Source of the DNA: JBDHWG01 sp046328505
GTDB taxonomy: Bacteria; Chloroflexota; Anaerolineae; Epilineales; JAHCIE01
Direction of reading: 5' to 3'
Length of the DNA stretch: 64,000 nucleotides
Assembly: GCA_046328505.1 (NCBI GenBank)
Contig: JAXLWL010000003.1
Location: 1,178,001-1,242,000, forward strand
Each line of letters begins with the position of its first letter. Position 1 is the first letter of the stretch. The position numbers and the translations under genes are program-made. Of this stretch, positions 16,455 through 44,100 are shown piece after piece. The notes beneath the pieces were generated by a model, which searched no databases, was not told where the DNA came from, and saw only the letters and a program-made list of their open reading frames with translations.

Positions 16455-17633
16455 ATGCGCGTGGCGCTGATTGAGCCGTTCGCCGGGGCGAGCGGCGATA
16501 TGTTGTTAGGAGCGGTGGTAGATGCCGGCGTGGGCCTCGGCGAGCTGACGGCGGGGCTGCGCGGCCTGGGCATCGAGGGGTGGTCCCTCGAGCAGACGAC
16601 GGTGCGGCCCCACGGCCTGCGGGCGACCCACGTCGAGGTGACGGTGGACCCGGCGATTCGGCTGGCCCACTGGGCCGACGTCGAGCGGCAAATCACAGGC
16701 GCTACGCTCTCGGAGCGCGTCAGGCGGGATAGCCTGCGCGTCTTCCGCCGCCTGTTCGAAGCGGAGGCGCGTGTCCACGGCATGAGCTACGACACCGTCC
16801 ACCTGCACGAGATGGGCAACCTGGACACGCTCATCGACGTGGTCGGCGGCGTGATCGGCCTGGAGCGGCTGGGCATCGAGAGGGTGTACGTCGCGGCGTT
16901 CCCGGCCGGGCGCGGCACGATTCGCACGCAGCACGGCCTGCTACCGTCGCCCGGCCCGGCGGTGATGGCGCTGCTCGAAGGCGCGCCGATGCGCTCGGTG
17001 GACATCGAAGCGGAGCTGGTGACGCCGACGGGCGCGGCCATCCTGACGACGCTGGCCGATGGCTATAGCGCGTTTCCGACGCTCACCGTCGAGGCGGTGG
17101 GCTACGGCGCGGGGACGAAGCCACTGCCGTTCGCCAACGTGCTGCGGCTCGTGGTCGGCGAGGCGGCGGAGCGGCCGACGGAGGGGCTTGTCGAGGAGCG
17201 CGTCACGCTATTGGAGACGCAGATCGACGACATGCCGCCGGAGTGGTACGAGTACGTCATCGGGAAGCTGCTGAGCATGGGCGCGCTGGATGCGTTCATG
17301 ACGCCCGTATTAATGAAAAAGAACCGGCCCGGCGTGCTGCTGACCGTGCTATGCCGCCCGGAGCGCGCCGAGGATGTGGCGGCCATCGTGCTGACCGAGA
17401 CCACGACGCTGGGCGTGCGCCGCCAGGACGTGGACCGACTGTTCCTCCCGCGCGAGATGGTGATGGTCGAGACGGAGTACGGCCCCATCGCCGCAAAAGT
17501 CGCCACGCTGCCGTCGGGGATGCGCCGCGCCGCGCCCGAGTACGAGGCGTGCCGCGCGGTGGCGGAGGCACGCAACGTGCCGCTGTGGGAGGTATACCGG
17601 GCAGTGGAACGCGCCTACAATAGCACCGTATAA
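16455..17633 (+). CDS. larC: LarC, nickel-pincer cofactor (NPN) cyclometallase
   Basis: A 392-residue single-frame LarC (formerly DUF111). It inserts nickel into the pyridinium-dithiocarboxylic acid mononucleotide to make the NPN cofactor of lactate racemase and related LarA enzymes. Family landmarks are the N-terminal EPFAGASGDMLLGAVVDAG, VHLHEMGNLDTLIDVVG, ELVTPTGAA and METQIDDMPPE-like LETQIDDMPPEWYEYV. In lactobacilli the gene is read by programmed frameshifting as larC1/larC2; here it is one continuous frame. GGGAGG precedes the ATG. No larA, larB or larE is present in the window, so partner genes must be elsewhere. Confidence 0.9.
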   Translation: MRVALIEPFAGASGDMLLGAVVDAGVGLGELTAGLRGLGIEGWSLEQTTVRPHGLRATHVEVTVDPAIRLAHWADVERQITGATLSERVRRDSLRVFRRLFEAEARVHGMSYDTVHLHEMGNLDTLIDVVGGVIGLERLGIERVYVAAFPAGRGTIRTQHGLLPSPGPAVMALLEGAPMRSVDIEAELVTPTGAAILTTLADGYSAFPTLTVEAVGYGAGTKPLPFANVLRLVVGEAAERPTEGLVEERVTLLETQIDDMPPEWYEYVIGKLLSMGALDAFMTPVLMKKNRPGVLLTVLCRPERAEDVAAIVLTETTTLGVRRQDVDRLFLPREMVMVETEYGPIAAKVATLPSGMRRAAPEYEACRAVAEARNVPLWEVYRAVERAYNSTV

Positions 17634-17634
17634 T
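17605..17634 (+). promoter_or_regulatory. possible promoter for the protease-ABC operon
   Basis: A perfect TATAAT (17629-17634) overlaps the larC stop codon and lies 38 bases before the next start. The -35 candidate TGGAAC (17605-17610) is poor. Confidence 0.35.
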
Positions 17635-17672
17635 AATGGTAGGGGCAATACTGAATTACCCGGCGAGGCGAT

Positions 17673-18503
17673 ATGCAGAATATGTTTACAGGGCCAATGA
17701 TGATTGGCTACGCTCTAGCCATAGCATTCGAGATTCTATTTCCGTTCGTGCTCGGCGCGATTTTCTGGCGCAGGCTCGGGGCGCGCTGGCGCACGTTCTT
17801 CATCGGCATGCTCATCTTCGGCGTGACCCAGCTCCTCATTCGCGTCCCCATCGTCCAGATGCTCTCCAACATGCTGGCCGACACGCTCAGAGGATCGCCC
17901 ACCCTGGCCGCCTTCTGGGGCATTGCCCTCGCCCTGACCGCCGGCTTGTTCGAGGAGACAGGCCGCTGGCTTGGCTATCGCTACCTGCTAAAGGGGCCGA
18001 AGACGTGGACGATGGGTGTGATGTACGGCACGGGCCACGAGGCGATGGAGTCGGTGTGGATCGGCGTCTCGGTCATGGCCAGCCTGGCGACCCTCATGAA
18101 CTTCGCCGCCATGTCCGCTGAGCAAATCCAATCCCTCTCACCGGACGCCGTGACCCAGCTCCAGGCGGGGTTGCAGCAATTGCAGGTGCTCGGCCCGGCG
18201 ACGCCGCTGGTCGGAGCGTACGAGCGTGCCCTGACGATGGCGGTCCAGATATCCCTGTCCATCCTGGTGCTCCAGGTGTTCATCCGCGGCTCGTTCATCT
18301 GGTACTGGGCGGCCGTCGGCTACCACGCCCTGATCGACGCGTTCGCCGTCTTCGGCCCGCGCTACATCGGCCTGATCGGGGTCGAGGCCGTCCTGACCGT
18401 CTTCGCCATCTTCAGCCTATGGATTATCTTCCACTTCCGGCCGCATCCCGAGACGCCCGCCGAAACGCCCACGGAAGCGGCGGCGGCGACGGGAGGGTCA
18501 TGA
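17673..18503 (+). CDS. YhfC-family glutamic-type intramembrane protease
   Basis: A 276-residue polytopic membrane protein with about seven hydrophobic segments. The candidate active-site motifs are EETGRW (Glu94, Glu95, Arg98) inside a membrane helix, GTGHEAMES (His122, Glu123) and GYHALIDAFAV near the end. This is the arrangement of the CPBP/YhfC glutamic intramembrane protease clan. The tail is proline/glutamate-rich (PETPAETPTEA). One base separates its stop from the ABC ATPase start, so the two are co-transcribed and probably coupled. It may process or accompany the exporter's substrate (inference). Confidence 0.82.
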   Translation: MQNMFTGPMMIGYALAIAFEILFPFVLGAIFWRRLGARWRTFFIGMLIFGVTQLLIRVPIVQMLSNMLADTLRGSPTLAAFWGIALALTAGLFEETGRWLGYRYLLKGPKTWTMGVMYGTGHEAMESVWIGVSVMASLATLMNFAAMSAEQIQSLSPDAVTQLQAGLQQLQVLGPATPLVGAYERALTMAVQISLSILVLQVFIRGSFIWYWAAVGYHALIDAFAVFGPRYIGLIGVEAVLTVFAIFSLWIIFHFRPHPETPAETPTEAAAATGGS

Positions 18504-18504
18504 G

Positions 18505-19485
18505 ATGGCGGCGACAAATGGGCGCGTCATCGAGACGCGCGGGCTGACGCGGACCTTTGGGGCCACCACGGCGGTGCGCGACCTGAACCTGGACGTCGAG
18601 CGCGGCGAGGTGTTCGTCCTCCTGGGGCCGAACGGCTCCGGCAAGACGACGACGGTGCGCATGCTGGCAGCGCTGATCGCGCCGACGGCGGGGCAGGCGA
18701 CGGTCGTCGGGCAGCCGCTCGACGGCGACGACGAGGCGCTGGAGGGGCTGCGGGGGCGCATCGGCTTCCTGACCGAGTCGCCCGGCCTCTATGACCGGCT
18801 GAGCGCCGAGTACAACCTGATGTTCTTCGCCCGCCTGTACCGCGTGGCGCAGCCGGAGAAGGCCGTCGAGAAGTACCTCAAGCTCCTGGGCCTGTGGGAA
18901 CAGCGGAGCCAGCTCACCGGCGGCTTCTCGAAAGGCATGCGCCAGAAGGTCGCCATCGCCCGTGCCTTCCTCCACGAGCCGGACCTGGTGTTCCTGGACG
19001 AGCCGACCAGCGGGCTCGACCCCAGCGCCAGCCGCACGGTGCGCGAGTTTATCGAGGAGCTGAAGGCGGAGGGCCGTACAATCTTCCTGACGACGCACAA
19101 CCTGGACGAAGCCGAGCGCCTGGCTGATCGCGTCGGCGTGCTCAAGCAGACGCTCATCGCCGTCGACACGCCCTCGGCGCTGCGCCAGCGCCTGTTCGGC
19201 TCGCGCACCCTGGTGACCGTCGCCAACCCCGACCCGCGCTGGGTAACAGTCGCGCAGGCGACGCCGCACGTGCGCGGGGCCGCGCTGCGCGACAGCGTAC
19301 TGCAGGTGGACGTAGACAGCCCGGCCGAGGCGAACCCCGGCCTGGTCGCGGCGCTGGTCGCGGCAGGAGCGCAGGTGCAGTTCGTCGCCGAGGACCGCGC
19401 CAGCCTGGAGCAGGTGTACCTCGAACTTGTGGACGGCGGCGGAGAGAAGAGCGCCACGGAGGCACAGAGGCCACGGGGAAGATAG
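18505..19485 (+). CDS. ABC transporter ATP-binding protein
   Basis: A 326-residue ATPase of the ABC-2 export type. Walker A is GPNGSGKTT (41-49), the signature FSKGMRQ (141-147), Walker B LVFLDEP with catalytic Glu166, and the H-loop THN. A C-terminal extension of about 100 residues follows the nucleotide-binding domain, as in drug/Na+ export ATPases. The last residues (KSATEAQRPRGR) are encoded by a dispersed CACGGAGGCACAGAGG-type repeat that has probably extended the original C-terminus. Its membrane partner is the gene at 19947, now separated by 461 bases of repeats. Confidence 0.9.
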   Translation: MAATNGRVIETRGLTRTFGATTAVRDLNLDVERGEVFVLLGPNGSGKTTTVRMLAALIAPTAGQATVVGQPLDGDDEALEGLRGRIGFLTESPGLYDRLSAEYNLMFFARLYRVAQPEKAVEKYLKLLGLWEQRSQLTGGFSKGMRQKVAIARAFLHEPDLVFLDEPTSGLDPSASRTVREFIEELKAEGRTIFLTTHNLDEAERLADRVGVLKQTLIAVDTPSALRQRLFGSRTLVTVANPDPRWVTVAQATPHVRGAALRDSVLQVDVDSPAEANPGLVAALVAAGAQVQFVAEDRASLEQVYLELVDGGGEKSATEAQRPRGR

Positions 19486-19530
19486 AAGCTAACGCAAAGG
19501 CGCAGAGACGCAAAGGAAGAAACGTGGGCA

Positions 19531-19809
19531 GTCATTGCGAGCGGAGCGAAGCAATCCCCCGCCCTTGCGACCGGCAGTCTATGCAGAGTGGCAAGACACT
19601 TGCCCATGGTGAGATTGTTGCGTCCGTGGGGAGCTTCGCCCCCCATACCCCCCGCAGTCGCCCTCTTGCTCAGAACACAGAGACTCACGGCGTCATTGCG
19701 AGGCGGCCATGCCGCCGAAGCAATCTCCCTCTGGGTAACAGCCTCACCATACCCGCTCAGACCGTCCGCACCAAGGGCGAGGGATTGCTTCGCTTACGCT
19801 CGCAATGAC
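19531..19809. repeat. two R1 elements inside the ABC operon
   Basis: Copy one begins GTCATTGCGAGCGGAGCG at 19531 and has a damaged right arm. Copy two runs 19692-19809 with both arms. AACGCAAAGGCGCAGAGACG-type sequence (19490-19515) precedes them, and a GTGTTCTTGTGCCGGCGCATG segment, part of the larger composite, follows. No gene seen between 19486 and 19946. Confidence 0.75.
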
Positions 19810-19946
19810 GACTAGGCAGTGTTCTTGTGCCGGCGCATGTCGCTACCGCGCATGGGGTCTCGTAATGACGCCGACTTTACAGCCTTTTTTGCGACGTTTG
19901 GGATTAGCCCGGCGTGCCCGAAGGAGCCGATTTTTGGGGAGCGAGT

Positions 19947-20747
19947 ATGACAGCCGTTGAGACGGTTATGCGCAAAGAGTGGGCGGAGACGCTCCGCAAC
20001 CGAACGATTCTGTTCACGTGGGGGCTGTTGTCGGTGATGTTCCTGGCGATGCCGCTCGGCCTGGGGCTGCTCCTGCCGTCGCTGCTGGGGCCGGAGGTAG
20101 CCGGCTCGACGGAAGGGCTGCCGGACAACTACCTCCAGCTCATGCCCAGCCTCGCCGGGCTGCCGCCCCTCGCGCAGGCGCAGGTGTTCCTGCTGCGCCA
20201 GTTCCTGCCCCTGTTCCTGGTGTTGCCGGTCATGGCCGCCATCAGCATCGCCACCTACAGCATCATCGGCGAGAAGACGAGCCGCAGCCTGGAAGCCGTG
20301 CTGGCGACGCCCATCACGACAGAGCAGCTCCTGCTCGGCAAGAGCCTGGCCTCGACCATCCCTGCCGTCCTGGGAACGTGGCTCATCTTCCTCATCTACG
20401 CCGTCATCGTGATCTGGCGCGCGGGCACGACCGTGGCGCGCTACGTTCTCGACCCGGCGACGCTTACGATGATTATTCTCATCACACCGCTGGTGGCGCT
20501 GCTGGCGCTCGGTCTCGGTGTCCTCGTCTCGGCGCGGGTCAGCGATCCCCGCAGCGCGCAGCAGGTCGGCGTCATCGTCATCCTGCCGATTATCGCGATC
20601 ATGATTGGGCAGAGCGTCGGCCTGTTCCTGCTCGGTCTGCCCTTCGTGTTCATGGCGGCGATCATCCTGGCGATCCTCGACGGGCTGGTGTTCGTCATCG
20701 GCGTGCGCGTCTTCCAGCGCGAGACGATCCTCACGCGGTGGAGATGA
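19947..20747 (+). CDS. ABC-2 type transporter permease
   Basis: A 266-residue membrane protein with about six hydrophobic segments. The cytoplasmic motif SIIGEKTSRSLEAVLATPI after the second segment is the ABC-2/NatB-family signature (GEK...SLE...ATP) where the ATPase docks. It pairs with the ATPase at 18505. The ATG at 19947, preceded by GGGGAGCGAG, is preferred to the in-frame ATG at 19914. The substrate is unknown. Confidence 0.85.
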   Translation: MTAVETVMRKEWAETLRNRTILFTWGLLSVMFLAMPLGLGLLLPSLLGPEVAGSTEGLPDNYLQLMPSLAGLPPLAQAQVFLLRQFLPLFLVLPVMAAISIATYSIIGEKTSRSLEAVLATPITTEQLLLGKSLASTIPAVLGTWLIFLIYAVIVIWRAGTTVARYVLDPATLTMIILITPLVALLALGLGVLVSARVSDPRSAQQVGVIVILPIIAIMIGQSVGLFLLGLPFVFMAAIILAILDGLVFVIGVRVFQRETILTRWR

Positions 20748-20821
20748 CGCAACGCGTCGTGAAGCTTACACCACATGCCTCATAACGACTGAAGTTGCCC
20801 CTACAAAAGGTCCAAATTGAG

Positions 20822-20850
20822 TTGACCTGTTCATCTTTATCTGCTAAGGT
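20822..20850 (+). promoter_or_regulatory. candidate promoter for the CoA-transferase gene
   Basis: TTGACC (20822-20827), 17 bases, TAAGGT (20845-20850). Just upstream, 20781-20808 carries a decayed piece of repeat R3 (ATAACGACTGAAGTTG). Confidence 0.4.
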
Positions 20851-20855
20851 TTGAC

Positions 20856-20902
20856 GCGGCTGGCGGCCATTATCCACCCGGATACCGCCTGCCGCGTCAT
20901 TT
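20856..20902 (+). promoter_or_regulatory. 5' leader hairpin, possible attenuator
   Basis: GCGGCTGGCGG (20856-20866) pairs with CCGCCTGCCGC (20885-20895) with one T-T mismatch and an 18-base loop, followed by TTTT at 20899-20902. It starts almost at the predicted transcription start and ends 27 bases before the start codon. It resembles an intrinsic terminator within the leader; no known riboswitch class is recognised. Confidence 0.4.
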
Positions 20903-20929
20903 TGCATTACCATTTAGAAGGAGACGGCG

Positions 20930-22243
20930 ATGAAGCTCCAGGGTCTCGACGAAGGCGCCCACTTCCAGATTGTGAGCGCCGATGAGGCCGTGTCCGTGAT
21001 CGAGTCCGGCAACCGCGTTTTCATCCAGAGTGTCGCCGCCGCGCCCCAGCGCCTCATCGAGGCCATGGTCCGCCGCGCTCCCGAGCTGCACGATGTGGAA
21101 ATCGTCCACATCATCACGGCCGGCGACGCCCCGTACGCCCGCCCCGAATACCGCCACAATTTCCATACCAACGCGCCTTTCCTCGGCCCGAACGTCCGCG
21201 ACGGCGTCTCCACGGGCCTGGTGGACTATATCCCGGTGTTCCTGCGCGAGGTGCCGAACCTCTTCCGCAAGAACATCCTGCCCCTGGACGTGGCCATGAT
21301 CCAGGTGTCGCCGCCCGACCGCCACGGCTTCTGCTCCCTCGGTGTCTCCGTGGACACGAGCCGCGCGGCGGTGGAGATGGCAACGCACGTCATCGCCCAG
21401 GTCAACCCCAACATGCCGCGCACCCACGGCGACGGCCTGATCCACCTCAGCCAGATCGCCTACGCCGTCGAGGTCGACGACCCGCTGCCGGAGCTGCCGC
21501 CCTCGGAGCTGGGCGAGGTCGAGATGGCGATCGGCCGCAACGTGGCGGAGCTGGTGGAGGACGGCGCGACGCTCCAGATGGGCATCGGCGCGATTCCCGA
21601 CGCCGCCCTCGCGTCGTTGGGCAGCCACCAGAACCTCGGCATCCACACGGAGATGTTCTCCGAGGGCATCATTGACCTGGTCGAGAAGGGCGTCATCACC
21701 GGCTACAACAAGCGGACGCACCCCGGCAAGATCGTCGGCAGCTTCCTGCTCGGCACCAAGCGCCTGTACGACTTCGTCGACGACAACCCGCTGGTGGTCA
21801 TGCTCGACGTCGCCTACACCAACGACACGGCGGTCATCCGCCGCAACCCGAAAGTGACCGCCATCAACAGCGCCGTCGAGGTCGACGTGACCGGCCAGGT
21901 GTGCGCCGACTCCATCGGGACGCGCATGTACTCCGGCGTCGGCGGCCAGATGGACTTCATGCACGGCGCGGCGCTGTCGGAGGGCGGCAAGCCCATCATC
22001 GCCCTGCCCTCGACGACGAGCCGCGGCGAGTCGCGCATCGTCAGCTTCCTCAAGCAGGGCGCCGGCGTCGTCACGACCCGCGCCCACGTCCACTACATCG
22101 TGACCGAGTACGGCGTGGCGTACCTGTACGGCAAGAACCTGCGCCAGCGCGCGCTGGCGATGATCAACATCGCTCACCCCATGCACCGCGAGCGCCTGGA
22201 GCGCGAGGCGCTGGAGCGCTTCGGCACGCTGGACTGCTACTAG
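20930..22243 (+). CDS. acetyl-CoA hydrolase/transferase family protein (4-hydroxybutyrate CoA-transferase-like)
   Basis: A 437-residue enzyme that moves CoA between acyl groups or hydrolyses acyl-CoA through a glutamyl-CoA intermediate. The expected catalytic Glu is Glu241 in LGIHTEMFSEGIIDL. Other family blocks are MIQVSPPDRHGFCSLG, LQMGIGAIPDAAL and GVGGQMDFMHGA, plus YIVTEYGVAYLYGKNLRQRA near the end. Full length. AAGGAG lies 7 bases before the ATG. The sequence does not separate 4-hydroxybutyrate, acetate or succinate specificity. Confidence 0.88.
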   Translation: MKLQGLDEGAHFQIVSADEAVSVIESGNRVFIQSVAAAPQRLIEAMVRRAPELHDVEIVHIITAGDAPYARPEYRHNFHTNAPFLGPNVRDGVSTGLVDYIPVFLREVPNLFRKNILPLDVAMIQVSPPDRHGFCSLGVSVDTSRAAVEMATHVIAQVNPNMPRTHGDGLIHLSQIAYAVEVDDPLPELPPSELGEVEMAIGRNVAELVEDGATLQMGIGAIPDAALASLGSHQNLGIHTEMFSEGIIDLVEKGVITGYNKRTHPGKIVGSFLLGTKRLYDFVDDNPLVVMLDVAYTNDTAVIRRNPKVTAINSAVEVDVTGQVCADSIGTRMYSGVGGQMDFMHGAALSEGGKPIIALPSTTSRGESRIVSFLKQGAGVVTTRAHVHYIVTEYGVAYLYGKNLRQRALAMINIAHPMHRERLEREALERFGTLDCY

Positions 22244-22249
22244 ACTCGG

Positions 22250-22344
22250 CCCTCACCCCATCCCTCTCCCACAAGGGCGAGAGGGCCAGAAAACGTCTTG
22301 ATCTCCCCCTCTACCGTTCTGGGAGAGGGGGCAGGGGGTGAGGG
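22250..22344. repeat. R2 palindromic repeat pair
   Basis: CCCTCACCCCATCCCTCTCC and the inverted GGGAGAGGGGGCAGGGGGTG flank about 40 bases. It follows directly on the CoA-transferase stop and may act as its terminator. Confidence 0.7.
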
Positions 22345-22365
22345 ACGAGCCGCCCGCCGGCTCTG

Positions 22366-22394
22366 TTTGCATTCGGGATGTCCCCCCGTATAAT
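22366..22394 (+). promoter_or_regulatory. candidate promoter of the first beta-helix gene
   Basis: TTTGCA (22366-22371), 17 bases, perfect TATAAT (22389-22394). It is 370 bases before the start codon, so the predicted leader is long and contains an R1 element. Confidence 0.55.
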
Positions 22395-22561
22395 GTGATA
22401 ATTCGCGATCCTATCGCGTTATCTGAGGTACCAGTTCGCGCGGTGTTCCCTCCTCCTACACGCCTGCCCCGGGACACCGCGTCCGCTTATTTGCCGTTCT
22501 GACCGCCACGTAACCGAATAACCATACTCACCGCGTAATACCAAGCGTGTATAGAAAGGCT

Positions 22562-22707
22562 GTCGTTGCGAGCGAAGCGAAGCAATCTCCCGCCCTTGCG
22601 ACCGGCAGTCTACGCTGAGTGGGATGCTCTGGCACGTGGTGAGATTGCTTCGTCCGTGGGGAGCTTTGCCCCCCTCACCCTCGTAAGCCGCCCTCCTCGA
22701 AATGACA
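22562..22707. repeat. R1 palindromic repeat in the leader of the first beta-helix gene
   Basis: GTCGTTGCGAGCGAAGCGAA...AATCTCCC at the left and GAGATTGCTTCGTCC...CGAAATGACA at the right. The centre resembles that at 19531 (CCCTTGCGACCGGCAGTCTA). Confidence 0.75.
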
Positions 22708-22764
22708 CTGTTTTGCAGCCTTTCTAGCCGCGCTTGGTATGAGCCCGCTCCCGGGGGGGAACTC

Positions 22765-28197
<5,433 letters not shown>

Positions 28198-28275
28198 GCA
28201 CGCACCCGTAGGGGCGGGTTTCATACCCGCCCCACCTCCACCCCACCCATGCGGTGACAGCTCTCGCCGGCTCTG

Positions 28276-28306
28276 TTTGCGTTCCGTAAGTCCCTCCGAG
28301 TATGAT
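28276..28306 (+). promoter_or_regulatory. candidate promoter of beta-helix gene B
   Basis: TTTGCG (28276-28281), 19 bases, TATGAT (28301-28306). It occupies the same place relative to the gene as the better promoter of gene A; the spacing is longer than ideal. Confidence 0.35.
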
Positions 28307-28463
28307 TTTGCTACCTAACCCGTTCACTCCGATAACGCTCCGCGCGGTGTTCCCTCCTCCTACACTCCTGCCCCGGGACACCGCGTTCGCTTGTGTGCCG
28401 TGCTGACCGACAGGTATCGAATAACCATGCTCACCGCGTCATACCAAGCTTGTATCGAAAGGC

Positions 28464-28584
28464 TGTCATTGCGAGCGAAGCGAAGCAATCTCCCGCCCTT
28501 GCGGTCGGCAGTCTACGCTGAGTGGGGATGCTCTTGCACGTGGTTAGATTGCTTCGTCGGGCTACCGCCCTCCTCGCAATGACA
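28464..28584. repeat. R1 palindromic repeat in the leader of gene B
   Basis: TGTCATTGCGAGCGAAGCGA...AATCTC and GATTGCTTCGTCGGGCTACC...GCAATGACA. The identical element occurs at 32867-32987. Confidence 0.8.
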
Positions 28585-28640
28585 CTGCTTTGCAGTCTTT
28601 CTAGCCGCGTTTGGTATAAGCCCGCTCCCGGGGGGAACTC

Positions 28641-32600
<3,960 letters not shown>

Positions 32601-32603
32601 GCA

Positions 32604-33043
32604 CGCACCCGTAGGGGCGGGTTTCATACCCGCCCCACCTCCACCCCATCCATGCGGTGACAGCTCTCGCCGGCTCTGTTTGCGTTCCGTATGTCCCTCC
32701 GAGTATGATCTTGCTACCTAACCCGTTCACTCCGATAACGCTCCGCGCGGTGTTCCCTCCTCCTACACTCCTGCCCCAGGACACCGCGTTCGCTTGTGTG
32801 CCGTGCTGACCGACAGGTATCGAATAACCATGCTCACCGCGTCATACCAAGCTTGTATCGAAAGGCTGTCATTGCGAGCGAAGCGAAGCAATCTCCCGCC
32901 CTTGCGGTCGGCAGTCTACGCTGAGTGGGGATGCTCTTGCACGTGGTTAGATTGCTTCGTCGGGCTACCGCCCTCCTCGCAATGACACTGCTTTGCAGTC
33001 TTTCTAGCCGCGTTTGGTATAAGCCCGCTCCCGGGGAGAACTC
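32604..33043. repeat. duplicated leader block upstream of beta-helix gene C
   Basis: A copy of 28201-28640 at constant offset 4403. It contains the hairpin 32614-32636, the promoter-like pair, an R1 element (32867-32987) and a ribosome-binding site CCGGGGAGAAC that differs from the six-G run of gene B. Confidence 0.85.
32679..32709 (+). promoter_or_regulatory. candidate promoter of beta-helix gene C
   Basis: TTTGCG (32679-32684), 19 bases, TATGAT (32704-32709), identical to gene B. Confidence 0.35.
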
Positions 33044-36952
<3,909 letters not shown>

Positions 36953-36958
36953 TTCTGA

Positions 36959-37058
36959 CTCCCTCTCCCGCTGGGAGAGGGTTGGGGTGAGGGTCTTGGC
37001 CCTCCGCCGGGTTTCAAGACCCTCACCCTGCCTCTCCCACGGGGAGAGGCGAAAGCCC
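36959..37058. repeat. R2 palindromic repeats after gene C
   Basis: CCCTCTCCCGCTGGGAGAGG, GGTGAGGGTC, then inverted CCCTCACCCTGCCTCTCCC. The block with its flanks recurs after D and E (40458, 43901). Together with the following promoter region it forms the leader of the D/E subfamily. Confidence 0.8.
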
Positions 37059-37117
37059 TACCCCCCTCTCACTTATGCAACAAAACAGGGCAAATGTGCT
37101 CACATTCCGTGGCGTTG

Positions 37118-37126
37118 TGGTATAAT
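37118..37126 (+). promoter_or_regulatory. extended -10 promoter of beta-helix gene D with G-run at +1
   Basis: TGG followed by TATAAT (37121-37126), then GATGGGGGGGAAGG. The seven-G run falls at the expected transcription start. The same arrangement lies upstream of gene E. Confidence 0.55.
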
Positions 37127-37238
37127 GATGGGGGGGAAGGTTACTCAGCGAGCGGCGCGTCATTCCATACAAAGCTTCGTGTCCTCGCGCGCCTTGCCCC
37201 ACATAATCGTAAACGTCAACGCTGAAATGGGGCACACA

Positions 37239-40451
<3,213 letters not shown>

Positions 40452-40457
40452 TTCTGA

Positions 40458-40551
40458 CTCCCTCTCCCGCTGGGAGAGGGTTGGGGTGAGGGTCTTGGCC
40501 CTCCGCCGGGTTTCAAGACCCTCACCCTGCCTCTCCCACGGGGAGAGGCGA
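40458..40551. repeat. R2 palindromic repeats after gene D
   Basis: Nearly the same 100 bases as at 36959, showing that the leader block was copied together with the gene. Confidence 0.8.
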
Positions 40552-40615
40552 ACGCCCTACCCCCTCTCACTTATGCAACAAAACAGGGCAAATGTGCTCG
40601 CATTCCGTGGCGTTG

Positions 40616-40624
40616 TGGTATAAT
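40616..40624 (+). promoter_or_regulatory. extended -10 promoter of beta-helix gene E with G-run at +1
   Basis: TGG-TATAAT (40616-40624) followed by GATGGGGGGGAAGG, as in gene D. Confidence 0.55.
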
Positions 40625-40735
40625 GATGGGGGGGAAGGTTACTCAGCGAGCGGTGCGTCATCAATACAAAGCTTCGTGTCCTCGCGCGCCTTGCCCCACA
40701 TAATCGCAAACGTCAACGCTGAAATGGGGCACACA

Positions 40736-43894
<3,159 letters not shown>

Positions 43895-43900
43895 TTCTGG

Positions 43901-43993
43901 CACCCTCTCCCGCTGGGAGAGGGTTGGGGTGAGGGTCTTGGCCCCCGCCGGGTTTCAAGATCCTCACCCTGCCTCTCCCACGGGGAGAGGCGA
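43901..43993. repeat. R2 palindromic repeats after gene E
   Basis: Third copy of the C/D/E downstream block; it ends the array. PlsX follows without the -10/G-run part. Confidence 0.75.
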
Positions 43994-44045
43994 AAGCCCT
44001 ATACGCCCTCCCCCGACGGACCCGCCTTCGACAGACCCGCCTAAT

Positions 44046-44073
44046 TTGCGTCTCGTGCGCCGCGTTGTATACT
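44046..44073 (+). promoter_or_regulatory. candidate promoter for plsX
   Basis: TTGCGT (44046-44051), 16 bases, TATACT (44068-44073), 27 bases before the GTG start. Confidence 0.5.
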
Positions 44074-44100
44074 TCCTCCATCGGGAGTCCAGGAGGATGA

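Larger units (their letters stand above)
28201..28640. repeat. duplicated leader block upstream of beta-helix gene B
   Basis: These 440 bases recur at 32604-33043 with no length difference and few substitutions; a more diverged version precedes gene A. Contents: a perfect hairpin GGGGCGGGT-TTCAT-ACCCGCCCC (28211-28233), the predicted promoter, an R1 element (28464-28584) and a G-run at the ribosome-binding site. No separate gene seen. Confidence 0.85.
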
